A stretch of DNA of 26,000 nt from Sphaeroforma arctica JP610 (lineage: Eukaryota > Opisthokonta > Ichthyosporea > Ichthyophonida), in NCBI RefSeq assembly GCF_001186125.1, contig NW_014040546.1:95157-121156 (forward strand). The letters run 5' to 3'. This document shows positions 8,301 through 18,549 of this stretch, in pieces. Every line of letters begins with the position of its first letter. The first letter of the stretch is position 1. The position numbers and the translations under genes were made by a program. The notes beneath the pieces are model-generated. The model made no database searches and was not told the origin of the DNA. It saw only the letters and a program-made list of their open reading frames with translations.

Positions 8301-11300
8301 CCGAAATTTCAAACTGAGAAAGTCAATGGATTTTAAAATCCATTTATACCACTGCTACTAAATATACCAGAATAAGTGGAATCTAAAGTTCAATTGTCGG
8401 AATTATGTTTAATTTAATTGATATATAGTGTAACACAACTCATACCTACAAATCGTCTAATAGTGAGCATCATAAACTGTTATAAACGGCCATTGCATAC
8501 AAGCTAACATTTTCCCAAATTTGACTATAGTAATTGTATTTTGAAATCCATTATCGTACCAAATTGATTTCAAACTGCAGAACATTCCGGAAGATTAACA
8601 CATTGTACTTACACGCAATCAGGTGAACCTACCACTCTGCACTGTGTTGTCCCAGCTGTTCATATTATATCCGTCTTCTCCTCCACTCACAGTCACTTCA
8701 ATACTACGGCCCCATGCACGCACACCCTCATTGAGCACAGCCCTGTCACTGGCTGCCAGTGGTACCAAGCGGCTGAATAACAAGACATGACAAGATACGC
8801 CAAGCAGATATGAGAGTCGAAAGTGAGGATACACACGTGTCAATCAACGCATACGCTCTATGAGCACTGCCCTGTCATCAGCTACGAGCGACTCCGAATG
8901 ACTTGTATGATATATATATATATATATATATAATATATGTCACATAATTACACGCCTAATAAGAACAAAACGCAAGTTGAAGATACTGGTATACACCACA
9001 ACATGTACACTCACAATTGTACAGCTGTCAGTGGCGATATACGGCTGAGAAACGTCACACGCCAAGAAAAACTGCGTACATGTTCATGGTTGTAATGGAA
9101 TGATCGTTCCATATATATACATGGCAGCATACACAGCATACACACAGCCCCTTCTCCAGCTGCCGGGTTTACAACCCGGCTACTTGATGTATCACATAAA
9201 GCCAGTCACGTGGGAATGGAAGGTGACATGCGTTACTGAATGCAGGCCTGGGAGACACATGGCGCTACGCCATCAGAAGTTACCAAAAACATGACGCCAT
9301 GGAGGACGTATACTCATGGATTTTAGGCCAATCGCCATGAAACTGAAGTGTATGCTATATTTAGTTGTTGAGAAGGGCTTTGTTGTACTTATATGTTGAT
9401 ATGCTTAGAATAAATCATGTTTCGTCATAGCAGTGATACTGTCTCAGCATTCGAGGCTCTTGCGACGGCTGTACCTTATTCTTGAACAATAGCACGTACT
9501 AATCTATACTTGGGAAAAATAAACTAGCATATGCTCGTGTATAGACATGTATACACGCGCGAGTGCACTGTGAACGATAGTTGGCACATACCTGCCAGGC
9601 GTGATGGGCTGTATACTCCTCCGCCCGTCGACCATTGCGTCCAGACTTACAGCGGACAATTGTACTGCAGCGGTCTCCAATACCTTGAGCACATCGAAGC
9701 GCTGAATCAAGTTGTAATTCTCGGTATAAAACTGCTCTGCGAGGTACTTGCCACTCACATCAGGCACTGCCGTTGCCATGGCAACCATCGCATCCATCCG
9801 TAACTTAGCATGGTTGGCGAGACCTGAAGGGTGGTTGGATAGAGAGTAAATCATGTTGCCCACGCGATGGATAGTGACAACAATCGGACGTCGATACATC
9901 AAATATATGTGTGCGTAGGGATCGCTGATGGGGACAATTGCGTAAAAAACAATTCATACCATTGAAAACACAAACGTTGCACAGGTCATATTGAAACGAC
10001 ACCATTCTGCACACGTGTAGTCTCACGGTCCACACAAAGGTTAGCCGTGGGAGCACGTTCGGATGTGCCATATATACTGCATATCATATCCCAGTAGAGA
10101 AGTTGGCCAAATCAACAGCATGGCACACAATGGGCATGACCGCACTGAAACTGGTATACGCTACATACAGGTTGAGCACAACACGCCCACAAAAAAAAAT
10201 ACCCACGCCATACTCGTGAATGCGAAGCCTTTCAGCCACGCAGACACGAGCACAAACAAATACACAGCAACACAGACACCCAAACACAAAAACACACAAG
10301 ACTGCCGACACGCACAGTATGAAATACAGATCAATGCACATGCCCAGGTCATCGGCCAGATGCAGCAGAATGGTGAGCATGTCCTCACACACTTCTCGCA
10401 CAAGCGTAGGATTGTGCGCCTGTGTCTGTGTTATTAGAACCGCAGCCACCTTCAACGACGCCGCAATACGCTGGTGAGGAGACAGGCAAATCGAGTTGAG
10501 GTGAGTAATTTGCAGAACATCACGTGGCTCTGAGTGGAATTAGCACGCGGCTGGAATTGTTGAGTAGGTAAGCTGCGATCTCGAAAGAGACAGTCGAAGA
10601 TCATCCGAACTAATTAAGCTAAGATGACATGGCCGTAGATAAACGATACTATTGTACCTGTGGTAGAAAATGCTTTACAGATGCAAAGACGTGTGTATGA
10701 CAACATGTTCAGAACAGTGACAAGTGCAAGTGCTCTATGTTGACTCAGACAGACTTTTAAGACAATAGTACATACTACACATCATTGTGCAAAAATACAC
10801 AATATGCAATTCACGCATAACACTAGCCATTTCATATGATAACACTAGCCATTAACATCATAACACTAGCCATAATATCATAACACTAGACATAATATAC
10901 TAACACTAGCCATTAATATCATAACACTAGCCATTAATATCAAAACACTAGCACTAGCCATTGATATCATAACACTAGCCATTAATATGATAAGTTGCAA
11001 CGCAGACATTGCTAAGGACTTACGTTTGTACAACAGAATTGCTCAAAGAGCAAATACACACGGAACCCAACCCCGCTTACACATGCGGAACAACAAGTCT
11101 CTAATACTCATACGTCGAGTTTGTGGACATGTGTGTGCACCTGCCTACATACCCAGTCACGTACGTTCTTTAACCCAAATTAATCCTCACTATGGGCAAC
11201 CACAGAGACACCAATGACATGGTGAGCATGCTTTAGACCACCAATATGCAGACGCCTGTAGGACTTAATACCCGTACAAATAAAACTTGTTCAACGCTAA

Positions 11301-14300
11301 AATACCTTTGCCTAAATAGTACACCCATAAACACTGTTAGAAGTAACGAGTGCACACACTAATCAATATAGGTTAAATTTCTAGATAAGCGAGTACAGAA
11401 ACCACACCTGCACAGATGAAAAGAAACGCCAGCCAACTCATACCAGCTCCTTACAATCAGTACTAACAGGCGTCCAAAGCTCAACACCACAGTAAGCACT
11501 CGAGTACATCTCACAACTATATCCGCCGAAACACAGCTAGACACATCGACACAAACACACAACTAGGCACATCAACGCACACACCTGCGGCTCCTTGTCA
11601 GCCGATGCACGCAGACCCATAACACACGTGCGTAGGTACGGCGGTGCTTTGGGATCCTTCAGCGCTTCTGGGTCCGTTATGTACTCCTCCGTAGGTAAAT
11701 CGTACGGGAGTAGCCCGTCGTCATCGCTGTCACTCTCACTATCACTTCCGCTGTCGGTGTCAGTGTCAGTGTCACTCCCCGATTCCCCGCCTGCCTCAAA
11801 CAGAGGCTTGTCCAAGTCGTCTAGGTGTCTTTCATTTCTCCTGTGTCGAGGCTCTTCACTTTCGTGCACAATCTTCTCTTCCCCTTTCTTCCTATCTGCG
11901 TGCGTGTGTGTCTGTATCACCCTCTGGGAGTTCTGGGAGTTCTGTGAATCTCTTTCTAGTAGTTGTGTCTGTGACTGAGTCTGTGACTGAGTTTGTGAGT
12001 GCATTTGGTGTGTCTTGGAGTGCTCTGTGTGTTTTCCAGAACGATTTGTGTGCGGACTTGACAGTGTGCACGCGTACGTTTCCTCGCTCTCCTTAATATC
12101 GTATATCTGTGCTGCGTCCCATTGCGGCCACTCATCACCGCACGCAACAATCGCGAGAAGTTCGGTATCGTCTGAAGGGTGAATGTCGAATGCTAGGTCG
12201 TGTTGTGGTGTAAGCGTCTGCAAGCAAAAAAAAAGGCAAAAAAATGTCAAGACGTACGAAAGAAGGTACGATGAACGCTATTTTTCAAAATGAGACCAAG
12301 TATGGGTTAGTAGCAAGAAAGACTGCTGCTGTGGTTGTGATTTCTGGTCCACCTGTTTGGTCTTGAACGTAAACACAAGGTGTGTGCCGGCCTACTTGAC
12401 CATGCGTCTCCAGTGCCGAATGCTCATGTGTTTCGGATTGATTTGATGAGATAGAGTAGATAGCATCCGGCCTACTTGACCATGCGTCTCCAGTGCCGAA
12501 TGCTCATGTGTTTCGGATTGATTTGATGAGATAGAGTAGATAGCATCCCACTTAGAGGAATGGTAGGATCCATATCCACTATAGTACACTCCTTGTAGCC
12601 ATGCCGCACACATTGTAATGTCAAGTGTGTCCATAAATTAATGGAGGGATGTGCAAAGTTTTAGAATACTGGACGCTAGCTATGTCACCTGTGAGTGGGC
12701 AGCATTAGTGACGAATGGTGGTGCTGTGATAAGAAGAGTGAATATAACTTCACAGTAAAAGGGTGCAGGTAGATGCATAAGAATAATGTGAAGGCACGTC
12801 AGATGGGCCATACAGTAACAAGGTAGCGTCATGCCATGGTTATTCAAATTAACGCTCATCACATATGCGCTCGACAAGCTCAAGTAACGACACACGCACT
12901 TGGAAGAGAACCATCTCGTTCAAACTTCAGCTGTGTTCATTTATAGTAGACGAATAAGGACCAACTTCATTTCATTTGTGATGTAAAAGAAACCAACCGA
13001 TACATATACAACGTCATGGAGATACCCACCCACCCATACACCTTTGTCCAACTTAGACACCACACCTGCTGTATATGCATCGCCGCAGCCATGCCGAGCG
13101 AGCGCAGTTGTGTGATGGGAGTGTTGATATGGGCGTGGATAGCCCCCATGGTATTCGTGACTACGTCCAGTCTCTCGTCCTCGCTTAGCGGAAGAGTGGT
13201 CTTAAACTGAGCCATACAAGCTATGATAACCACCTGTAGCAAACAAAACGAGTTTCTCAATCGATTTGCGTGTGATTTTGCTCACCTTTCTGTGTGCATA
13301 TACTTTCACACACTCTGTGATTCCTGTAGAGCTCGATATAAACATTTCTTTGTGAATCTGGGTAGTGTCATCGTTGCATGTGAGCAGACACGTTGTGTAG
13401 TATATACGGTTGCATCGCAGATAACCTTACTTGTCAACAAAATTTTCAAGTGTCGGTAGAAACTCGGTAATATGATATTCAAATTTTGTTCCAAACTAGT
13501 CGATTCATGCATCCCGAGTATGAAATTAATCTACATACTACAAGGTATCGATATAAAACCACTGAATATACTACGGGAAGAACATACACTTAGTGATGAA
13601 CCCAATCAGCTATACACTATGAGAGGTTGTTAATCATGTCTATGATACGGCCGTAAAGAACCTATGTCAGGTGTTTGCAAGGACCGAGGAAGGCGTTCGC
13701 AAGAAGTAATGATACGTGTGCCTATGTGTTGCGCGAGTCATATGCACAATTTGTTCCGCACAATCGTTGTACTTGCGACATACCTGATGGGCCCTCAATA
13801 AATCGAGCAGTAGTGACATGCTTGATAAACAGGTGTCAGATGTCCAGTGTGGGCGTGTAACGATTCTGATGACTATCTAAGTATCAATCGATGCAGGCAT
13901 TGTTCGTGCACTGAGCATGTATAGCTACCCTGGTGCACTCATAAGCCGCATACTTGTGGCACAATCGCTTACCGTTTGATAGAAGTGTTGGGTGTACGGT
14001 GTGTGGCGCATGGACACCTCATCGCCCCACACAGCCACCAGATTCGTCAACATCGGCACCACCGCATGTGGCACATACGCGCCCAACAACCTCACAATGC
14101 CCACCGCCACGCTGGGTGTGTACACGTGTCTCAGCACACACGTATTTGTCAGCAGATACGCACACCTTGGCCGTGTGAGATCTCTGACTCGCCCGCTCAG
14201 CAGCCGTTCTAGTACCGCATATGTGTGTGCAGGGGTGTTGTACAGATTGCACATCCCCCTGGTATTACTAAGGATTCTATGCACGATCCTGTCCATGACC

Positions 14301-16494
14301 ATCTCGGGTATGCAGGCAACCAGCGCCTGCAACCCAAGTGTGTGCACATACGCCTCCCTCACTAACACATCGCACACGGTGTCGGTCTGAGCGGCACCTA
14401 TACACAGCGATGAGATAATTGCCCCTACTACTGAGCTGTCGTAGTGCACGCATGTACCTTGTGAGACGGCACCAACCGTATGCCTTTCCTGTGTACGTAT
14501 ATCATGTGCATGTATACCATTGGCGTTTGAAGGAGGTGTATATGTTTCTCTGTTGGTGTCATTCTCTGGCCGTGTACTGTCATTGCGCCCATGGGATTCC
14601 CCACCATCCACCCCACAAACACACTCTCGCTCCGCCCCACACACATCACTCACCAGCTCATGCATCAGTGCACGGGCATACTCATCATGTCTCAGTGGCA
14701 GTGGTGGCGCAACAACACCGTATGCGTTTGCCGCAATGTCTGGCAGAGATCGCAATGCAATGGCTATCGCCTGAGCGCTGGACGAGGGTTTACGGTTACG
14801 ATTATTCTGTGCATGTACAGACATGTGTTCACCTCCATTATTGTGTGTATCAGTATCGCCAGGCTGTTTTGCGTACACGCGTGTCGTAGATGTTACTTCT
14901 AAGTTTATGCGAGTGTGTCCCTCTGGTTTATGTGAGATATGACCTTGACTTTCCGATCGCCACATCGTACGTATACAGCCTGATGCGAACAGTTCCATCA
15001 ACACATCAACCACAGCACCTTGTACATCGACATCCCTTGTGTGTCTAAGCATAGCGCTGAGAGTGTTGAACACACACGTGGCCAGAGACACGTGCGTGCG
15101 GTGCAAAAAGAACGGATCGTACAGCCGCTTCTTTTCCGCCTGTGTGAAGCAAGCGAGCCAATCCACACCCACGCATGTGATAATAGCCTGTGGGGGTGGA
15201 GAGGGAAACGGTATGCCATTTTATAGAGAGAATAAGACATCAATATGTCAGTGAAAGTTGTCGCCCGTGAATTGTCAGATAGCCGCCCTCATCCGAAAAT
15301 AGTGTGAAGCAAACTATGAGACTACTCAAATCCTATGCGTGCATCCAATCTGTTGAAACGATCATGTGCGCTTGGTTTTCTGCATTTCAGCAACATAACT
15401 GAAGAGCCCACATATGGACTTGTTAAAAAGAAACTATCAACGCTAGAGGTTACAAAGAACAGACAGCCACACGATGCGATTGTCAACGTGTGGCGTAGCC
15501 CACAACTGGCGCCGTCCGCTTGGTGTATTCCGATAAGAGATTATCAGGAAACGGTCGTGTGCTAAAAACAGCTATCGAAGAACACACAACGCTGGATTAC
15601 TACCGATTGGATCTTTAAACTAAGTGCTATGATTTCACGGTGATCAAGCTATCCTCTTGTGATATAAACTGAACATGCGCAAATATAGTCTGATGTGCAA
15701 TTTGTAATATACAATAATGAATTGCGTATAGATCGTATTTACATTCAATCAAACACTTCGATGAAATTACTTCTTTATATGAGACTAGGATTCAGTACAA
15801 AACCAAGAGCACACGAGTGATATCTTGTAACTTTATATATGCTTTTAGCGATGTTCGATGGACTGCCAAGCTTAGAGTTTGTTGACAATAGTTCTGAAAC
15901 TAGGTCAAACTCGGATACTAACATTATGTACTGAATAAGCAGGCGATGGGACAAGGATTCGTAAACGATACATATTAAGACTCCGATGTTATATCTACTC
16001 ATCGGATGCAAAGTTCTAACACAAAATCACAGAGTAATCATATTCTTCACTTTCGTGTCGCTATGAACGCTATTGCACAGTATCCACACTGCACACTAAT
16101 TCAGTGTATTTAGATTGCGTACACAGGCACTTACCTGTACGAGTCGGCGGAACTGCGCTTGGCCAGGGTTGGTATACACAAGGGTATTGGACCATCGCAG
16201 GCGATCATCATCAGATAGATCACAAATCCACGAGGCTGCCTTAGACTGGCTTAACCCACTAAGGTCTACATCATCGTGAGATGTAGATACTTCTAATGGT
16301 GCTGTTTGAACACTCAAATCTTTCTGATGTGATTTTAACGGGATGTTCTTTTTCGATGATGTTGGTTTAATCAGTAGCAGAGTATCTGCCAGGATATACT
16401 TTACTTGTGATGCGCTTTCCGCTTTGTTTATTGAGCTCACGCACGCGTCGATGTGTGTTCGCAGAACACAGATAGTAGCTATAATTTCAGGCAT
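5243..16494 (-). CDS. TELO2: TELO2 / Tel2, telomere length regulation protein, TTT complex scaffold (11 exons)
   Basis: Exons, 5' to 3' on the minus strand: 16494-16135, 15187-13973, 13233-13066, 12217-11585, 10470-10344, 9823-9592, 8772-8633, 7298-7201, 6690-6619, 6073-5776, 5382-5243 (TGA). All phases match and the sum is 3483 nt, or 1160 residues; human TELO2 has about 837. An N-terminal HEAT-like solenoid (about 1-580) aligns throughout; for example WGDEVSMRHTPYTQ matches human WGSSSAIRHTPLPQ. An acidic linker ends in DSDDDGLLPYDLP (human DSDDEFVPYD). The conserved C-terminal domain follows (KYLAEQFYTENYNLIQRFDV matches YLTSQFYALNYSLRQRMDI) and then the terminal HEAT repeats (VAMATALIDFVFAVRFH matches VAMGKALLEFVWALRFH). 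TELO2 with TTI1 and TTI2 brings newly made PIKKs to R2TP/HSP90. Extra length lies in low-complexity inserts in exons 2 and 4. The start is the first ATG of exon 1, with A at -3; a further upstream exon is not excluded. Confidence 0.94.
5776..6073 (-). CDS. TELO2: TELO2 exon 10, terminal HEAT repeats
   Basis: Starts at CAG|ACA and ends before GTAAGT. It encodes HGRSIVFLIAEQDL, LLNTLGTMMRCASNSPQAVA + MATALIDFVFAVRFH, and AVRRSSLYALLTILTSLP, matching human [20 protein letters not shown] and ALLEFVWALRFH. Confidence 0.93.
6619..6690 (-). CDS. TELO2: TELO2 exon 9, 72-bp micro-exon
   Basis: 24 codons in phase 0 between TGTATACATCAG and GAG|GTATGT. It encodes VAHFSFYGLMSKYDAEKSAR + WLGE, which fits human VAGHFFFPLLQRFDRP closely. 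It is too short to be noticed as an open frame; a GTGAGG donor five bases earlier would break the phase. Confidence 0.88.
6744..6882. repeat. 44-bp tandem repeat in TELO2 intron 8 (3 copies)
   Basis: The unit CACTAATRTTAAACTTATG + YACASACTGCTACTAAAC repeats at 6750, 6794 and 6838 with few changes. It is intronic and does not touch a splice site. Confidence 0.93.
7201..7298 (-). CDS. TELO2: TELO2 exon 8
   Basis: Starts within the longer open frame, after CCCCACCAATCCTCAG, and ends AAG before GTACAC. It encodes EVVLKKPVTRKPVERRFKKA and AYVEGQYNKFAK, aligning with the basic linker and RFNSVA region of human TELO2. The ATG-led frame further upstream (7341) is not needed and would break the phase. 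Confidence 0.82.
8278..8598. mobile_element. Foldback MITE-like element flanked by TTAA (piggyBac-type non-autonomous candidate)
   Basis: TTAA at 8278-8281 and 8595-8598 flank a 313-bp body. The termini are inverted: CCTTCCGGA on the left and TCCGGAAGA on the right, one mismatch in nine. Further in, ATGGATTTTAAAAT (left) and ATTTTGAAATCCAT (right) are again inverted, at nearly equal distance from the ends. The segment between (GTACC...TTTCAAACTG) occurs in both arms in the same direction, as if one copy had flipped. A perfect 20-bp palindrome, AATGGATTTTAAAATCCATT, is at 8325-8344. AT-rich, no open frame. TTAA duplication is typical of piggyBac-type insertion; the family call is inference. 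It lies in TELO2 intron 7, 35 bp from exon 7. Confidence 0.65.
8633..8772 (-). CDS. TELO2: TELO2 exon 7, variable linker
   Basis: 46 codons plus split ends, between CTTGTTATTCAG and GTAGGT. It encodes RLVPLAASDRAVLNEGVRAW, then GRSIEVTVSGGEDG. It aligns only with the unconserved linker after LxxAAxxLS, so support comes from phase and splice sites. It begins only 35 bp upstream (gene sense) of the foldback element in intron 7. Confidence 0.7.
8908..8939. repeat. (TA)n microsatellite in TELO2 intron 6
   Basis: About 15 TA units between GTATGA and ATGTCACA. Just upstream (about 8870-8890), CACTGCCCTGTCATCAGC resembles CACAGCCCTGTCACTGGC inside exon 7, a possible decayed local duplication. Confidence 0.9.
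9162..9180. other. Perfect hairpin in TELO2 intron 6
   Basis: GCCGGGTT-TAC-AACCCGGC: an 8-bp GC-rich stem with a 3-base loop. There is no T-run or other context to suggest a function. Confidence 0.6.
9592..9823 (-). CDS. TELO2: TELO2 exon 6, core of the conserved C-terminal domain
   Basis: Starts after CCACCCTTCAG and ends before GTATGT. It encodes ANHAKLRMDAMVAMATAVPD, then KYLAEQFYTENYNLIQRFDV and LKVLETAAVQLS. This is the most conserved part of the gene and the basis of the family call. Confidence 0.96.
10344..10470 (-). CDS. TELO2: TELO2 exon 5, ending at a GC donor
   Basis: Starts after CTGTCTCCTCACCAG. It encodes RIAASLKVAAVLITQ...REVCEDMLTILLHLADDL plus one base. The donor reads CTGG|GCATGT. 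No GT donor in the right phase exists nearby, while this GC junction makes the protein the same length as human TELO2 (17 residues from LLHL to LRxxA). Confidence 0.85.
10817..10990. repeat. About 20-bp tandem repeat ATAACACTAGCCATTAATATC in TELO2 intron 4
   Basis: About nine imperfect copies of 17-21 bp. The core AACACTAGCCAT is well kept while the ATTAATATC spacer varies. There is no dyad symmetry and no unique spacers, so it is a simple minisatellite. Confidence 0.93.
11585..12217 (-). CDS. TELO2: TELO2 exon 4, acidic linker with CK2/R2TP docking motif
   Basis: 211 codons (582-792), after TTTTGCTTGCAG and before CAG|GTGTGT. It has Gln/Ser/Thr repeats (SQTQSQTQSQTQ) and an acidic run SGSDTDTDTDSGSDSESDSD, followed by DDGLLPYDLP. 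S745 in DSDDD corresponds to the human site phosphorylated by CK2, which then binds PIH1D1 of R2TP (known for human TELO2). The conserved block APPYLRTCVMGLRAS follows. Confidence 0.92.
12387..12546. repeat. Perfect 80-bp tandem duplication in TELO2 intron 3
   Basis: 12387-12466 and 12467-12546 are identical. Lack of any difference means a recent duplication, or a gene-conversion or assembly artefact. Confidence 0.96.
13066..13233 (-). CDS. TELO2: TELO2 exon 3
   Basis: 56 codons in phase 0 between TTTGCTACAG and CAG|GTGTGG. It encodes VVIIACMAQF, ERLDVVTNTMGAIHAHI and PITQLRSLGMAAAMHIQQ, aligning with human AVLICLAQL, ELLASMMAGVKCRL and LPPVRRLGMIVAEVV. Confidence 0.92.
13973..15187 (-). CDS. 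TELO2: TELO2 exon 2, largest exon of the HEAT solenoid
   Basis: 405 codons, after the acceptor TCTCCACCCCCACAG and before GTAAGC. Residues 121-525 contain LYDPFFLHRTHVSLATCVFN (human [20 protein letters not shown]) and end with MRHTPYTQHFYQT. About 150 residues in the middle (GGEHMSVHAQ..., ENDTNRETYTPPSN...) are Asn/Thr/Ser/His-rich inserts that the animal protein lacks. Confidence 0.9.
16135..16494 (-). CDS. TELO2: TELO2 exon 1
   Basis: 120 codons from ATG (MPEIIATICVLRTH...) to QFRRLVQ, followed by a perfect CAG|GTAAGT donor. The frame is open upstream to about 16575 but has no other ATG there. The end of this exon plus the start of the next (AQFRRLVQ + AIITCVGVDWL) fits human AHFSPVLRCLASRLSPAWL. 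Confidence 0.85.
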
Positions 16495-17016
16495 CTTGGC
16501 ACAGTGTATTACAATATTTGTAACCGGTTTAAAGATTGAACTACATATGACAGTACACAGTGTATACGACAACAATAATCATTGGAAGGTTCCAGCTATT
16601 GGTCAATCAGCGTGTCAGTACTTGTATACTATAGTGCATTTGTGGCTTTGGTCGACGTACATAGGCACATAAATACTCGCGCAAATGACTTCCGATACTG
16701 AAAGTTTTATACGCTAGGCAATGTACTCTCGGAAATGAATACACTATCACCCACACATGTAACTATATAGTAGATATGTGAAGACATGCAGTCAATCCTC
16801 CTGAATACACACGTAACTGTATAGAAATACAAGCATTTACATTGTTACATATTAAATGGTAGTAGGGTACTCTCGCAATATTTAGTGAGAAACCCAAGCT
16901 GATTACAGACTGTATTCCATTTTGTTGAAATTAACATTTGCTAGTGCTTTTGGGAAAGCAAAATCACGCGCCAAAATACAAAATACAAAAAAAAAGATCA
17001 CACACATACATAAAAC

Positions 17017-17425
17017 CCAGGGGCCAGACGGCCCCTGGCCCCTCCCTCCTGCTGCTGAGGCCTGAGGCCCTGAGTGCTTGATCCCTGGTGGGGCCCTGTG
17101 TATTTGACTGTAAATAAATATTTGATGATTTTATTTTTTTTCTATAAAAAATAAAAGTAGTATTATATTTAGAGGGGGTTTTTATACAATATTTATAAAA
17201 GTATTTTTATAATTTCCATTTTCCCGCCAATAACATAAGCTGCTGACGAACCACAGTCGGCCCACAGGCCACAGTCACAGAGTCACAGTCTCACAGACCC
17301 ACAACCGCAGCATACAGGCGACAGCCGCAGAGACTAAATACACACCCACACTATCACAGTCACACAGCCGCTCACGGCTCACAGCCTCACAGTCACAGCG
17401 ACACAGCACCCACAACTTCACTATA
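17017..17425. other. Compositionally odd block: GC hairpin island plus CACAGTC-rich stretch in AT-rich DNA
   Basis: 17017-17038 is a perfect hairpin, CCAGGGGCC-AGAC-GGCCCCTGG. GC-rich DNA (CTGCTGCTGAGGCCTGAGGC) continues to about 17100. Then come about 130 bases of AT-rich DNA, then 17230-17425 full of CACAG/CACAGTC words on one strand. T- and A-runs lie outside both ends (16987-16995; 17441-17470). No open frame, terminal repeat or target-site duplication could be fixed. Candidate insertion or promoter-linked island; the nature is unknown. Confidence 0.55.
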
Positions 17426-18549
17426 TATTCTGAAGTTTGGGGGTTTTTTTAAGAAAAACACATTTTTTTTATAATATAAGAACGTGTAAGGGTGCACATT
17501 TTTAATGTGATGTTATAAACGAATGGCTACGTGTGATATCTGCGAAAGACATATAGTGACTACACACGATAGTAACGAACTATTGCATGTATATCGTATG
17601 ATAGGCAAACTAAATAGAGCAAGGGTTATGGCTGTACTCGCACTATTTTGAACATCATGGATAGTGGATGTGTTATGCTGGTGTGAGAGTGGGTCGTGAT
17701 AAGTTGTACGCTTATGTTTCATACTTCTGGAGTCAACGCTGTAGTACATTACGTAGGCGCGACTGAAGAAACGTCATACGTACATGGAAAGACATCAGAA
17801 TCACATGCATGCGTTTAGTTTTGGAAGGGCAGGGGAAAATCACGGCAATAGATACTATATGACAAACAATATATGCGATAAGACAACACTCGACAGCATA
17901 CCTAGGAAGGTGCAGAACGTATATCTCAAACCTGATTCTCTAATCGTATATTAATTGCCGCTATAGGTATGAACGCTGAGACAATGCGTCTACGAGTGGT
18001 TAGTTATACGTAGAAATGCTGGTAGTAGTTGTGTGATAAAGTGTGTGCGTTGTTTGTGTTAATGACTATGAAAATGATGTGTGTTGAATCAAAAGTATTT
18101 AAGTATTCAATGAGAAACGTTGGTTCGAGGGTCAACTTTTTCATAGCATGATCAGTATTTTTCGTATTGGTGGTTCCATACACTGACGTCTTCTGTTTGT
18201 GTATGTTTTAGAGCAACGCCATACACATTGATGACTGCCTCTGCAGACTTGATGCAAAGTCCTGTTAACATATCTAATCTATTCATATTCAAGTATTCTG
18301 AAGTCCTTATTTCTGGATACACACGTGTGGTCATTAGTATACGAGGCTGAGACACTAATTAATCCTATGCTGAATACATAATTCTGTATGCGTGCTCATC
18401 CATTCCTGGTTACATATAATAGTCAACTGCCCGCGTGTGTTTGCTTAGAATTTTTTTTGTTCATGACATGTATCAGTTCTTTGCTAGAACCTTTTTTTCG
18501 TGTGTGCTCATACTTTCCAACATATTTGTTCAGCTAAATATAGCCGCAT

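Noticed and set aside
9162-9180. GC hairpin as a bacterial-type terminator
   Set aside because: Eukaryotic intron, no following T-run.
10063-10477. Overlapping long frames on both strands
   Set aside because: Low-complexity CA/GT-rich DNA gives open frames on both strands; only the exon 5 part is supported.
10655-10730. Frame with CTCGRKCFTDAKTC...QH resembling a decayed zinc finger
   Set aside because: Cys/His spacing is wrong and a stop lies inside; could be chance. Too weak to call.
11595-12096. Plus-strand Ser-rich frames
   Set aside because: Antisense of the repetitive acidic stretch of TELO2 exon 4.
13954-14902. Several plus-strand frames
   Set aside because: Antisense shadows of TELO2 exon 2.
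18119-18135. GGTTCGAGGGTC resembling a tRNA B box
   Set aside because: No matching A box, acceptor stem or cloverleaf upstream.
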